A stretch of DNA of 64,000 bases from contig NC_052491.1 of NCBI RefSeq assembly GCF_009730915.1, positions 1,908,908 to 1,972,907 on the forward strand. The letters are read 5' to 3'. The translations under genes were made by a program, and so were the position numbers. Origin of the DNA: Dioscorea cayenensis subsp. rotundata (lineage: Eukaryota > Streptophyta > Magnoliopsida > Dioscoreales > Dioscoreaceae). This document shows positions 24,810 to 36,857 of the stretch, piece by piece; position 1 is the stretch's first letter, and every line of letters starts with the position of its first letter. The notes beneath the pieces are model-generated. The model saw only the letters and a list, made by a program, of their open reading frames with translations. It did not search any database and was not told the origin of the DNA.

Positions 24810-25020
24810 AAGTATTTGGATAACTTAGTGAGCTTAAGCACATGTTCATTGGATTTCCTTGTTTTGTTTGTGCTTTTACTTGGACAGCTGTCCAAAGCTG
24901 AAGAAACTTCCTTTCAAGCCATCCATTGTCAATAATGAATTCAAATATGTGGGAGTAGGCTAAGAATTGTGGAATGGTTTGGAATGGGAGAACACAACCA
25001 TCCCATCTCATCTTGAGCAG

Positions 25021-25465
25021 ACAGGCGCATCATTCATGTCAATAGTTTAGTATATCATACAAATTTGTATTTCATATCATTGTTAATTGAAAATAATCTC
25101 TACTTTAGAAAATATCCTTATAGAGCATTTTTGTATTTGGAAGTAATCTAGTCTGTAAGAATTAATGATTTGCTATTATTGTATGAATGTGTGAGTTTAT
25201 TGTAATATATTTTTGTTCATCCCTTGCCTCCATCCTTTCTCATTTTTAGATAGCCCATTATTTTTATTCCTTTCTTTTTTTTTTATAATCAATACACTAT
25301 CAATTTATCTTTATAAAGTCGCATGGAAGAAAATCAAAACATTATTAGTTTTTGCTGTAGTTTAATGACCAATGGCCAGCGCAACAACTTTATTAGATAT
25401 AGTGTATAAAACACAAGGATGGCTCATTTATAGATGGATGATCTACGAGTAAAAACAAAAGATTA
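25021..25465 (+). repeat. Second copy of the CNL 3' flank
   Basis: Aligns by eye to 7092-7525 (shared TTTAGTATAT, TTGAAAATAA, GCAACAACTTTATTAGATAT). Non-coding. Confidence 0.7.
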
Positions 25466-25765
25466 TTAAGGTTTCAGTGCTTTACAATTTGATGCGGATT
25501 TCATTTCTTTGAACCTTGATTTTTGTGGTCTGTTTTGATGGATGGATGTTAGCGGGAAGGGATGAGGAAGGAGGAGGCTCTGTTCTTCATAGAGTAGGGG
25601 GATACTGCTATCATAGAATGGTATGTTTTATATATAGTTTCTCAATGATCAAATAAAACATCTTTCCTTTTTGTCAGAATTCATACTGCTATGAGCTTCT
25701 ATGAGATTTCTAAATTTTTTTATTTAAACATTTTTCAATAGGCATGTAATGCAGGATCTAGAAGA

Positions 25766-26303
25766 TGTTAAGAACCTGGATCATCAACAAACAACTTTGT
25801 CATAATACTAGTACTATAATAAGACCTCATGTATTTGAAGGGAAAATTCACACAAGTTTTGTAAAAAAAACAAGAAGCTAAGAACATCACACACACACTC
25901 CCTTCTCTGAATAACAGAAACAAAACAATAAACAAACACGTAGCCCCTTAGTTTTAATGAGTCATTCTACAACGTGTCCAGTTCTAGCTCACTGAACGGA
26001 CTAACCTGCATTTGCTTCGGACTTACTCTAATCTATCAGATCTCTTAATCTCCACCGTTCACTTCCTTTCTCATCAACTTATTAACTTCTGCCTCCAACT
26101 TAAAACAAAAACCTTGATGATCACATCTACACCATCCATTCCATCCCCTCTCAAACCAGCAACTACTTTACCGAACTTTCAAATACCTGAAATGACTAAA
26201 CTACCCTTGATTAACAAAACACTCTAACAGCTTTTCAAATCACAAAATAACTGACAGCTTCTAAAAACATCTCCGCCTTCTCGTCTTCAATCACACACCA
26301 ACA
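25766..26303. mobile_element. Solo LTR with GAAGA target duplication
   Basis: 538 bp with TG...CA ends (TGTTAAGAACC...ACACCAACA), flanked by GAAGA at 25761-25765 and 26304-26308. The uninterrupted paralogue at 15540-15560 shows the empty site. Non-coding. It was probably left by LTR-LTR recombination of a copia-type element. Orientation was not determined. Confidence 0.85.
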
Positions 26304-26565
26304 GAAGATTGGTCTCTTGACATGGGTTTAGTCTTTCAGCTGATAAGCTCAAAAACCATTCTTCTAATTTTATTTTATTTTTGCATTATATTTGACTTTT
26401 TTTTCCTTTCTATGTTATGCTATTATAAATGAAAGGAGAATATTTATTTCAAAACATATTATAAATGAAAGGAGAATGGTTGGCAGTGTTTGAAACATTG
26501 GTCTTGTTGTTCTTTCTTACAGCTTACACTAATTGGGTTGTGAATTATCCAAATAATTACATTTT

Positions 26566-27386
26566 TTTTTTTTGAAAAAGTGGATAAACCACATTCATTG
26601 CATAAAAAGGAAACACCAGTACAAGCCTCCACTAAAAGTAGAGAGGAGAGCAACAAAACAAAAAAAGCGGGACCACCAGAGGTGGTAAAACCGACACGAC
26701 CCAAGAGACAAAAGGAGGAAGATCCTTCCTCAAAGACGAAGACATCATGTCAGTCACTACCCCACGCTAAGCTCCTGCAACTCCTCGGGTGTCAAGTTCT
26801 CCAAACCCTCCTCCACTCGAGGTCCCAAAAACTCCAGACTACGACGAATGCTAGTCAGGGAGTCCCCCAACTTCTCCTGAGCACGCTCCGATGCTGAGGA
26901 ACACCATGACAAAATCATGTGATCAATTTTTAAGATAATAGAGTGAGCAAGCATGACATTGGCATTGAAAATATGATCATTTCTAGCAAGCCAAACATTC
27001 CAAACAATAGCCTTGACCACAATATCGCTCATATCCCTCTGGGAATGTCGCACCGACATCCTCCAAGTGACCCACAGATCACCCACAAAGGCCGGTAGCT
27101 CCGGTAAGTGTAAAAGATTAATGAAATAATCCCAAATACGACATGTAAAAGGGCAGTGGATGAACAGATGATCCATTGATTCAGTGTCAGAGTGACAAAG
27201 AACACAGGTTGCCGTAGGCATCCTGTTACATCTCCATTTCTCCAGGTTCTCCAAAGTGAGTATCTTGTTTTTCCAAGCCAGCCAATTAAAGAGGGATATC
27301 TTTTTTGGGCAAATTGTACGCCAGAAGAACCTGGACACTGGACAGCGTAGCTCTCCATCTACCAAAAAGCTATAAAGAGATTAATA
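26566..27386 (-). mobile_element. 5'-truncated LINE, minus strand
   Basis: Reads on the minus strand from 27365 to 26757 as one 202-residue frame with a zf-RVT domain: RFFWRTICPKKISLFNWLAW, CVLCHSDTESMDHLFIHC, then IVWNVWLARND. The 3' end is the poly(A) seen as a T run at 26561-26573. A 15-bp target duplication AAATAATTACATTTT flanks it (26551-26565 and 27387-27401). Only the last part of ORF2 was copied, as usual for aborted LINE insertion. The frame is open, suggesting a younger insertion than the LINE at 1-2230. Confidence 0.88.
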
Positions 27387-27420
27387 AAATAATTACATTT
27401 TGGATTGAAAGTCACATGAA

Positions 27421-28735
27421 AAAAAAGGGGGAAATGAAGGATTAATAAAATAAAAATGATCTTTTTCATAATATCATGGCAAACAAGAAGAGATTTAACA
27501 ACCACTACTTGGTATAGTGGAATGTTATGAAAATAGTGAATGAGTAGACACAGAGTCAATTTTTGGATCAATAATACTATTACAATACTGTGCATATATT
27601 GTCGTGCAAAAATCACTACTTTTCACACGATAAAACTCATGTTATTTTATATTTGCTGGAATGTTGGAATCTGATTCTTGATATGAAAATTGTATCAAAT
27701 TATTCTTACAATTTTAACCTCAGAGTGTGAGGTAGTTGTTACGGGATAAAACCATAAGGCTGAGGCATGATTTGGAGCAAACCGAAGCAAAAAAATTATA
27801 TATCTATGGGTAGAGCCTGTATAAAGCCCTTTTCATTGTTTTTGTTGTTGGTATTCTTATGATGACTGGTTGATGTCACACTCCGGATTATATATATGAA
27901 CATATGATGTGAATTCCTACTTCTTGTACTAACTAAAGCTAATTAAACCATATAATCGAAGTTAACTTCTAATGGAAGATGGAAAAAATAAAGCAAGTAC
28001 GATAAGATACAAAAAAGGAAAAATAATGAAGAAAAGAACTATTAATTAATTTTATGGAGAGAAAGCAACTATTCTATTTATACATGAGTATCCATTAAAG
28101 CATAATTACATTAAGCACCAAAGAAAAGAACTCATGCGCATTTTTTGCTTTTTGGTTTACAAACTCTGGCATGGTTCTTTGCTTCATTGCAACAAAAGAG
28201 TAAAGCATCGGTTCCTTTAACTCTATATTGCACCAAAAAACGATTAAAGCCATCTTGAATAAGATGCTTTACTTTCTCTATTTTCTTTTATTTCATATGT
28301 ATAATTTTAAAATATTTGATAGAATTGATCATGTATTTAATTGTTTTCCTTTGTATTTTTAGAATTTTTAATATAATTTCCACTTAACATAGAATGAAGA
28401 ACATGCTATATTGTTTTATTGAAATTTCTAAATCAACAACTAATTTAGTATATAAATGGACGGGGTGATATAATGTCATGAATTTTATTATTTTAGCATC
28501 TTCTAAGTTTTCTAAAAAAACTAAAAACAATCAAATTGAAAAAAATAAATAAAATAATTATGCATTTTAGATCAGATGTGAAATAGCAACCGTATATATA
28601 CCAAAATGAGAAAATGCAACATACGGGAATCAATTTAAACATTTTAATACAATAAAAATGAAAATGAATTAATCTTGAAGTAAAGTATCATTATGAAAAA
28701 TTCCTTTTTTTTTTTCTGGTGGCACACTATAAATA
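27421..28735. other. AT-rich intergenic, nothing recognised
   Basis: No coding or repeat terminus found. Bases 28735-28824 resemble 2478-2565, the sequence upstream of the first CNL (TCAATG(T/C)T(A/G)AAGTTC, TCAGTGAGGTT), so the CNL duplication extends upstream of the ATG. Confidence 0.55.
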
Positions 28736-28824
28736 TAAGGCTCATCCTCAATGCTGAAGTTCATGTTCATATTCTCATCATTCAAAAAATCAAACAATAA
28801 TCAGTGAGGTTAAGTTGCGAGAAT

Positions 28825-29052
28825 ATGGACATTGTGAACACATTGTTGGGGGCGCTGTGTACTTGCATGCAGAACCCTGCCGTCCAAGAAAAACTTGGTT
28901 TCATTATTACAAGCACTAGCAAATTGTTGGATGATGTGGAGAATGAATTGGAAGATCTGAAAGCCAAGGAAAATGATGTCCTGCACATTCAAGAGGAGGC
29001 CAATAGGACTGGAAAGCAACTCACACATCAAGTTCAACGATGGCTTGACAAG
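28825..29052 (+). CDS. First exon of a third CNL (coiled-coil), rest not seen
   Basis: Encodes 76 residues beginning MDIVNTLLGALCTCMQNPAV and ending VQRWLDK, homologous throughout to exon 1 of the CNL at 2566 and typical of the coiled-coil start of RPS2/RPS5-like receptors. It has no stops or frameshifts and a consensus donor (AAG/GTATGAG). The following intron aligns to that of copy 1 as far as about 31810. The remaining exons would lie near or inside the gap at 33083-34082 but were not found after it. It could belong to an intact gene collapsed or lost in assembly. Confidence 0.75.
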
Positions 29053-30454
29053 GTATGAGTTAATTTGTCTTCTTTTTCCATATAACCATATTGCAATAGT
29101 TAAAATGTTCCTTTTTCCATTGCGTATTCTTCAAAATAGATTTGATATAATTAAAACAAGTTTGTTAACTTATATGATTCATTGCATCACTCTTCATGAC
29201 TAAGCATACATTTTTTATAAACCCAATCATCATTAGGGTTAAGGTGTATCAATAATAAATGGTTAAATGTCAAAAGATGGTGCCCATGACTGTATTTTTA
29301 TTTTTTTCCTCTCCGCTCTAGCTAGCTAGTTTTCTATATGTCTTCGTGTCTATATAATTTTATGTTTCTCCACAAATTTAAAGTAGAAAAAAGTTAAAGT
29401 AGCTAATGAGATATCATAAGTGACATGTAAAAAAACATCTGGCATGACAAGTGTTTGAGTGTGATGAGGCAAGATGTGGCATAATATTTTGCTCTAATCG
29501 TTAGTTTGTGGCAAGTTATGCCCATCATTTATAAGGGTAAGAAAAACAAATTTCTAGATGGATGATGCGGTTTGATGTGCTACATATATATATATATATA
29601 TATACATACAAATCATATCATTAAAATATATTCATATCACTGTTAAATAATAAAATTAATGGGCACATTGCCATATGGGCACCATGCATGCAAGTTGTAC
29701 ACGCCTTAGATGCCTAAAAAAAATGGAACATATACCACATGCAACTACTAATTTATTTTCAATGTAAATGTAAATATAGCTTTCCATTAATAAAGAAAAA
29801 CATCAAGAAAAAGAAAAAAAATATTTACCGAATACCCTTGAATATAATACACATTTTGTTCCTTCTTCTTATCTTGCTTCTCTTCTATCTATCAAAATAC
29901 ATAAATGAAGAGGGTATTTATATGCCTTCAAGCTAGGGTTGAATGAACAATCAGGATTGATTCGATCCGAAGATTCAAAATACCCTGGTAGGTAGAATAA
30001 TAACACTGTTGACGGCTGCTACAATAAGGTGGTTGCTATAGTGTTGAATCTGCTACATTAGACATTCATTATTTATTAAAATATTTATAACAAAACAAAT
30101 ATTATAGGAGCTAGAATGTTATTTTCTAAAATACAAGGACCAAAATATGCTATGAGCTATAGCACAGGGAGTATGTTATTATATCTTTAAGAATGCATAA
30201 TTCTTATTAATTTATATATAAAATTCAACAATAATATAATCGGTTTTATTGGTTTATATGGAAAAAAGAAAGATAATATTTTGATGGTAAGGAAATAGAA
30301 AACAATTTATGAAAATAAAAAAATAAAAAATAAGAAAAATAGGCTCTTAGTTTCAATTGTACGTAGGGAAAACTAACAAAAAAGTATTTTAGGGATTTTA
30401 ATGATTTTATTAAAATTTTGATATATGTCAATTGAACTTAGGGAAAAGCTCTAA

Positions 30455-31215
30455 AATAATCAGTTTATTATAATCATTCCACTCTTTTGATCCCTCTATT
30501 ATAAAAGTTACTAATTTGATACTCTATTTTTAATTAGGCAAATTAGATCCCTCTACCAAATTGCAGTCAATTTCTCCATCAAATTTCACTGACCTTGCAT
30601 ATAATGTTAATGAAAAATTATTAGAATGTTATTAAAAATATTAAAAAATTATAAAAGTTATTAACAATTATAAAAAGAGTTTTAAAAAATATTAAAAATT
30701 TCAAAAATAAAATTATTTAAAATTATAAAATCATTAAAATAAATAAAAAAAATTCCATATGTTGCCTCATCATTTTTATAGATCCGATTATAAAACTCCA
30801 ACCAAGTGATGTTGGCCGAGATTGGGGTTGGTGGCCAAAATATGCTGGGAATTAGTTTAGGCTTTGAGGTGTAGGGAGTTTTATATTCGAATTTGAAATG
30901 ACTTGACAACATGTAGCATAATACATGCAGTCCTTTTGATTTTTTTTTTTAATAATATTTTTTATAAATTCTAATTTTTTTTAATTTTAAATAAATTTTA
31001 TCATATTTTAATAATATTTTATAATATATCATAATTTTATATAATATTATAATATTCTTTGTTAATATTTTAAGCCATCTTAGTATAATCTAATGGAGGT
31101 TTGGCAGGTGAATTGATTTGCTCAATCGAAAAAATAGATGGATTAATTTGAAAATTTTTATAATAGAGAAACACAAAAATGTGGAGTGGCTATAATAGGG
31201 GACTGTCTTAATGAT
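30455..31215. mobile_element. TIR-type non-autonomous DNA element
   Basis: Ends are imperfect inverted repeats of about 100 bp: on the left ...CCACTC...CCCTCTATTATAAAAGTTAC, on the right ...TTTTTATAATAGAG...GTGGAGTGG. The body is AT-rich with repeated TATTAAAA words and no transposase. It interrupts sequence homologous to the CNL intron. Confidence 0.6.
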
Positions 31216-32469
31216 TTTACTGACTTTTCACCCAAAAGCAATCATGTTAACTAATATATTTCACAAGTGCATATGGATATAAATTAAGAAGCAACCATGC
31301 TTCTTGCAAATTTGATTTCCTTAGTAACTCCAAGCAATGTATACATCTTGTAGAAAATAACATATTTCAAGGGTCTCGTAAAAATTTTAACAACTTGGTA
31401 ATGAGATTTCATGCAGTTAAGTTATATTCTCTTCTCTCATGCATTTTCAAATAAAATAATATCTTATGGTAATATATTTAATTACTTTGATAACAAAAAA
31501 CTGAGTTTTCATACAAACCTCATTAGATTTGCAGCCAATCAATATCTTTATAGTCATGCATTGTAACAGATTCAACTTCATCAATGCTATATACCATGAC
31601 TAGCTAGCTAATGTAACAATCAGATACCAAGTTGACACGCGAAAAAGCCAACACAAGTCATTTAGATTTTTTTTTCTCAAACCATAATTACATATACTCC
31701 CCAATAAAATTTATTTGTACACTTATACACAAATAAAAATTCATACTTTTAAATACATCCTTGACAAGGTAAATTTTTTTGTTTTTTGAGATAAATGACT
31801 TACACAAACTCTACCCTTGACAAGAATTTTACTAATAGAAAAATTGTCCTTGTTAGTCAAGGGCAAAAAGCATCTGTGAAGAAATTGTTGGAGGATTAAT
31901 TTGAAATCAATTTATATTCAAAGACTAAAGTGATTTTCAAGCATACTTTGAGTACACTATAAGAGTTAAAGACATTAATTTAGTGATAATTCTTTGTGAC
32001 TCTGCGTCATTTCACCACAAATATGAGGGTTTTTTGATAAAAAATTAAATAAATCAACACTATTAATTGAATTTATTTTGATGACTTTTGTTTGTGCTAC
32101 TAATATAATTATAATTATGACAATTTAGTATTTTTCACAATGTACCATTAATATATTAATATATTAATAATGTTATAAATTCTTTTATTGCTAAAGTTTA
32201 TCACTGTCAATGTATTAATAGCATCTCATTTTTTTATCACGAATATTTCTTTGTCACATGATGTTTTTTTTTTTTGTGATCATAAATTTTGTCAATAAAA
32301 ATAAAATTCCATTATTGCCACTCACTGTTGTGTATGTGTCAATATAAACATAACAAGTTAATGATGAAAATATATCTATCACAATTAGAGACTAGGCCAA
32401 GAATTTTTTACTAGGGATAACAAAAACAAAGACTAGTGAGTTGTTTAGGTTTTAGTTGGAGTCATAATA

Positions 32470-32870
32470 GAACTTGTAAAATGTCATGCTAGCCAACCAA
32501 ATTTTTTTATACCATATATACCAATTTGTAAAAATTCAAAGAACCAAATAAATATTTCTACAAATAATTTCCTAATAAATATAAATTTTTATAATGCATA
32601 TACCAATTTGTAAAAAGTCATAGAGGCAAATGAAATATTTCTACAAATAGTTAATTTCTTAAAATTATAGTTTTATACCATATATATATCAATCAATTTT
32701 TAAAAAAAAATCAAAGGACCAAACAATAGATTTTTACTAATGTTTTCTTATAAATAAAATTTTTTATTTCATATATGTTAATTTTCAAATAGCCAAGTTT
32801 TTATAAACATGTTCTTTAAAAATATATTTTTTATAGCATATATCAATTTATAAATAAACAGTGACCAGTG
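32470..32870. repeat. Degenerate tandem repeats, ~95-bp unit
   Basis: Four to five diverged units each contain AT(A/G)CCA(A/T) followed by AATTT(G/T)TAAAAA, CAAAG(A/G)ACCAAA and TTTCTACAAATA-like words. Confidence 0.6.
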
Positions 32871-33082
32871 ACCACTTTGCAAAAAGCCAAGGGAACATGG
32901 CCTATTTGGCCTGTTCGCTCCATACTTGGTGACATTGTAATTGACAACTATAAATTCTTATAATTTGTTTAATATTATTATTTGCAAATAATTTTAAATA
33001 TTTTTTAAAAATATTCAACCAATATATATTGACAACCTAAAGGTCCTAAACAATGATATTCAGCATATCAATAGCATTTACT

Positions 33083-34082
33083 NNNNNNNNNNNNNNNNNN
33101 NNNNNNNNNNNNNNNNNNNNNNNNNNNNNNNNNNNNNNNNNNNNNNNNNNNNNNNNNNNNNNNNNNNNNNNNNNNNNNNNNNNNNNNNNNNNNNNNNNNN
33201 NNNNNNNNNNNNNNNNNNNNNNNNNNNNNNNNNNNNNNNNNNNNNNNNNNNNNNNNNNNNNNNNNNNNNNNNNNNNNNNNNNNNNNNNNNNNNNNNNNNN
33301 NNNNNNNNNNNNNNNNNNNNNNNNNNNNNNNNNNNNNNNNNNNNNNNNNNNNNNNNNNNNNNNNNNNNNNNNNNNNNNNNNNNNNNNNNNNNNNNNNNNN
33401 NNNNNNNNNNNNNNNNNNNNNNNNNNNNNNNNNNNNNNNNNNNNNNNNNNNNNNNNNNNNNNNNNNNNNNNNNNNNNNNNNNNNNNNNNNNNNNNNNNNN
33501 NNNNNNNNNNNNNNNNNNNNNNNNNNNNNNNNNNNNNNNNNNNNNNNNNNNNNNNNNNNNNNNNNNNNNNNNNNNNNNNNNNNNNNNNNNNNNNNNNNNN
33601 NNNNNNNNNNNNNNNNNNNNNNNNNNNNNNNNNNNNNNNNNNNNNNNNNNNNNNNNNNNNNNNNNNNNNNNNNNNNNNNNNNNNNNNNNNNNNNNNNNNN
33701 NNNNNNNNNNNNNNNNNNNNNNNNNNNNNNNNNNNNNNNNNNNNNNNNNNNNNNNNNNNNNNNNNNNNNNNNNNNNNNNNNNNNNNNNNNNNNNNNNNNN
33801 NNNNNNNNNNNNNNNNNNNNNNNNNNNNNNNNNNNNNNNNNNNNNNNNNNNNNNNNNNNNNNNNNNNNNNNNNNNNNNNNNNNNNNNNNNNNNNNNNNNN
33901 NNNNNNNNNNNNNNNNNNNNNNNNNNNNNNNNNNNNNNNNNNNNNNNNNNNNNNNNNNNNNNNNNNNNNNNNNNNNNNNNNNNNNNNNNNNNNNNNNNNN
34001 NNNNNNNNNNNNNNNNNNNNNNNNNNNNNNNNNNNNNNNNNNNNNNNNNNNNNNNNNNNNNNNNNNNNNNNNNNNNNNNNNN
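33083..34082. other. Assembly gap (1000 N)
   Basis: Exactly 1000 N, a conventional placeholder, so the true distance is unknown. Sequence character changes across it, from CNL intron to unrelated purine-rich DNA. Open frames spanning it are artefacts. Confidence 1.
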
Positions 34083-35065
34083 AGATAGAAGAGAGAGAGA
34101 AGGCCGGAGATCTCACCGGCGGTCGTTGAACAACGGCAGCTGTGCAAACCCTGGCGCTTGAGTGAAAACAGGGTGAGACTTTGTGATGGCTCAAGTGAGA
34201 AGAAGTTTTGTAAGGCTGGAAAAGGGCGTTTGGTTCGTTTGGTTCGACGCAATGTAGAGGATTACTTATGTGTTGCGTGGTATGTGAAAATATTACCCAT
34301 GCGTTTGGCTGATATATTAGTGGTGTCTGTGTGGTAATGTCAGCGTTCTGAAACATAAATATTCTGCGAAAAAGTGGTAATCTATTCTGTACGAGAATTT
34401 GGTGTCTGTCTTGGATGCTGGTGGTGATCTTGCATAAACTTTATATTTTAGCAACAATTGATTCTGGCCCAGATAGCCAAAGTAATAAAAGTTCGGCCGA
34501 CGTGGGATTTATATTAAATTCGCCGATATTTACTTGGTATAACGTTCGCTCACGTATTCTGATGGTGATCTCGATTCGCGATGGTAATATGTCGTTATGA
34601 TAGCCGGCACAAGCTGCATCGTGAAGAGTTTTATATAGAACATGAGGAGGGAGGAGGTTTTACTCTTGATTAATGTCACCAACACTCAAAACTCATTTCT
34701 ATTAAAAGAATAATTTCTTGTTCATTTATATCTATGTTTTATAAAAATATTTATTAGTAGCTACAAAAATATATTTATAAATATACCTTTATTTTAAAGG
34801 AATTGCTTATATAAAGAATTGCTTCAAAATCTTAAATATATATATAACTAATATCACATAATTAATACATTATTCATGAAACAATATTAAATGAGAGTAT
34901 GCATGTGGTTTCGAGGTTTTATAAAGGAGTATATTTACATAAATATTTTTATGTATAAAGTTCGATGGCTCGTACTCTAAAATCTCTGAATTCTGATTAG
35001 ATGTAGTGCTCTAATTTAAAAATAAGGCAGTTTGAGATTTTTACCCATCCTTATCTATATTTCTA

Positions 35066-35111
<46 letters not shown>

Positions 35112-35534
35112 GTATTGCTAAATATAAAAGAATATAACTATATATGTTTACAATCTGCAGAGTGATAAAATTTTGGACTACCATGCATATGTACTCTGTA
35201 AATATTTCCTCAGAGTCTTCGAAATACTATATGAGTTGTATCTTTTATCTGTTTAATGAATTTGTAATTGATTAAGTTTTGGCTTTTAGCAATGTAAACT
35301 GACTGTTGGAGGTTACAGAGAGATTCAATCCCTGGACGTGATAAGCGTATCAGACAGTGTTTTGTGATTGATATTTTTCTTTTTCTGTTAATAAGTCATT
35401 TGACAAGACAAATAAAATGCAATCTAGAAGGGGCATAACTCCAAACATGAAGGCGGGCGAGGAATGTGACGCAGCTGGCATTTGCTTGAATGAGGTGGCA
35501 CTGAATTCTGCCTCTGCTCTGTGTAGGCTGTTAT
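34083..35534. other. Intergenic, nothing coding recognised
   Basis: Starts with a moderately GC-rich stretch (GAGAGAGAAGGCCGGAGATC) that could be the edge of a gene lost in the gap. GCGTTTGGTTCGTTTGGTTCG near 34226 resembles a TIR-element end, but no partner was found. An AAT microsatellite is at 35065-35108. Confidence 0.5.
35065..35108. repeat. (AAT)n microsatellite
   Basis: About fifteen AAT units. Confidence 0.95.
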
Positions 35535-36180
35535 AAGTGCGTTTGGATTCTGCGGAATAGGAATGGGAAGGGGGAATGAGAAGAAGAAGGGAGGGAGTGT
35601 GAAGATGAGAATGAGGAAATGGGAGGATAATGATAAAAGGTGTTTGGTTGGAGAGATTGAGAGAGTTAGGAATAGGAAAAAGTATGAGAGGAAGAAATAT
35701 AGGTATAATTCTGGCATGCTCTTGCTTTTGCTACTGAGTGAGATGATGTTTCACAAGCGATGGTTTATATTTAATAGTAAATAATTATTATAATTGTCGT
35801 TAAATATATTCTAATATATATTCTAACTATTTTAATTTATTGTTATTAAATATTTCATCCTAATTAAACCATAACTTAAAAATAAATTATTATGAAATAA
35901 TAAATAATTAGCATGATTTATAATTATTAAGTATTTATAATATATTTAATTATTTATTTTTAATTAATTAAAAATAAAATATTATAAGTAATTAATATAA
36001 TGTAACCGAATGTTGTTATGATTAATTAATAAATAAATAAACGTGATTTATTGTTATTTAATATTTTTAATATGTTATTTATAATTGTAATTAACTATTT
36101 CAACTAATTAATATAATTTAACAATTATTTATTTATTAAATAAATAAATAAGCCAATATAAATTTATTATTATTATATGG
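35535..36180. repeat. Dispersed repeat: purine-rich head, AT-rich body
   Basis: GCGTTTGGATTCTGCGGAATAGGAAT, then a G/A-rich tract, GGTGTTTGGTTGG, AGGAATAGGAAAAAG, then AT-rich sequence. The same order of words occurs at 10610-10742, 11914-12100 and partly at 57175-57290. CGTTT(G/C)GATTCTGCG(G/A)AA recurs as a direct, not inverted, repeat at about 36190. It may be a MITE family, but no inverted ends were confirmed. Confidence 0.5.
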
Positions 36181-36805
36181 AGTATAAAAAGTCGTTTCGA
36201 TTCTGCGAAATTGAAAATCGATTTTGGGAGGATTGGAAATCTCTCTCTTGCACTTGTCGTCTTCTCGTTCATTCTTAGCAAAGCATGATTCGCATCCTTT
36301 CCTACATGTAGCGCAAACATGGGTTTAAGCATCGGCGTTAGCGTCTGTGTCACGAATTCGCGCATCTGGGTATTGAGCCACAGCGTCGCACTGAGTACTT
36401 GAGGAGATAAAAATACTATGCTTCTCTTTCAATTGTATTGCCAACAATCCAATACAACTACGGAGCTCTTTTGTAGCATGAATAAGCTGCACTACTGAAG
36501 AAGAATCACTCTCCACAAATTACATGATTGTACCCTTTCTCTCTCTGTTTAATCCAAGTGACTACCTCTATTATCACCATCAGCTCAATGAGTTCGCTTC
36601 TTAGTGATCCCAAGAGACTTGAATGACCGTCCATAAATCTCCTAACCAATCCCAGAACAACAAATTTAGCACTCTTTTCTGAAAAAACTGCTGCGTCAAC
36701 ATTAATAATTTCCACCTTTGTTTGGGTTTTACACCACTTTGTGGACCCTGATGTTCTGCATGCATTCATGGAAGTGTATGAGATTTGACTACTGCATCCA
36801 GCCAT
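36150..36805 (-). pseudogene. LINE-type RNase H domain fragment
   Basis: The minus strand from 36805 encodes CKTQTKVEIINVDAAVFSEK, then VVLGLVRRFMDGHSSLLGSL and ELIELM. After a frame change at about 36510 it continues ESDSSSVVQLIHATKELRSC. This is the order of the plant LINE RNase H (RVT_3) domain, with the DAA and ESDS metal-binding blocks. No RT or poly(A) is attached. A domesticated RNase H-like gene is less likely, given the frameshift. Confidence 0.65.
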
Positions 36806-36857
36806 ATTGTTTTCAAAGGCACCAGCCCAACACTGACAACCTCATGATATCAGTTGA

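Larger units (their letters stand above)
19260..25020 (+). pseudogene. LRR end of a second CNL, split by a copia element
   Basis: Bases 19260-19732 and 24815-25020 together correspond to the C-terminal LRR region of the first CNL (about 6400-7050). Shared blocks include LLINGS, ELIDPAEMQQ, VLHLPCLR and LVSLSTC. A frameshift occurs near 19550, and the last part is scrambled (an extra stretch near 24870). No NBS or coiled coil lies upstream; the copy starts abruptly after a microsatellite. The copia insertion at 19733 is later than the duplication, as the uninterrupted paralogue shows. Confidence 0.85.
25466..27420 (+). pseudogene. Decayed unprocessed copy of the six-exon gene
   Basis: Bases 25466-25560 match intron 1 of the gene at 15136. 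Then GGGATGAGGAAGGAGGAGGC matches exon 2, with a stop (TAG) and a deletion of about 40 bp. 25620-25755 match intron 2 and 26304-26550 match exon 3 and the start of intron 3. Because introns are kept, it arose by DNA duplication, not retroposition. A solo LTR (25766-26303) sits in exon 3 and a truncated LINE (26566-27386) in intron 3. Exons 4-6 were not found. Confidence 0.8.
29053..33082 (+). other. Probable first intron of the third CNL, enlarged by repeats
   Basis: Non-coding, AT-rich. Pieces align to the intron of copy 1, separated by a TIR element (30455-31215). A (TA)n run is at 29583-29604 and degenerate tandem repeats at 32470-32870. No second exon was recognised before the gap. Confidence 0.55.

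Noticed and set aside
31980..32420. Possible CACTA-type element (words like TTTTTACTAGGG)
   Set aside because: No CACTA/TAGTG terminal pair or target duplication could be found.
33046..34356. Long open frames on both strands across 33083-34082
   Set aside because: They consist mostly of N and are artefacts of the gap.
35535..36200. TIR element bounded by GTTTGGATTCTGCG words
   Set aside because: The two words are in direct, not inverted, orientation, so they are not terminal inverted repeats.
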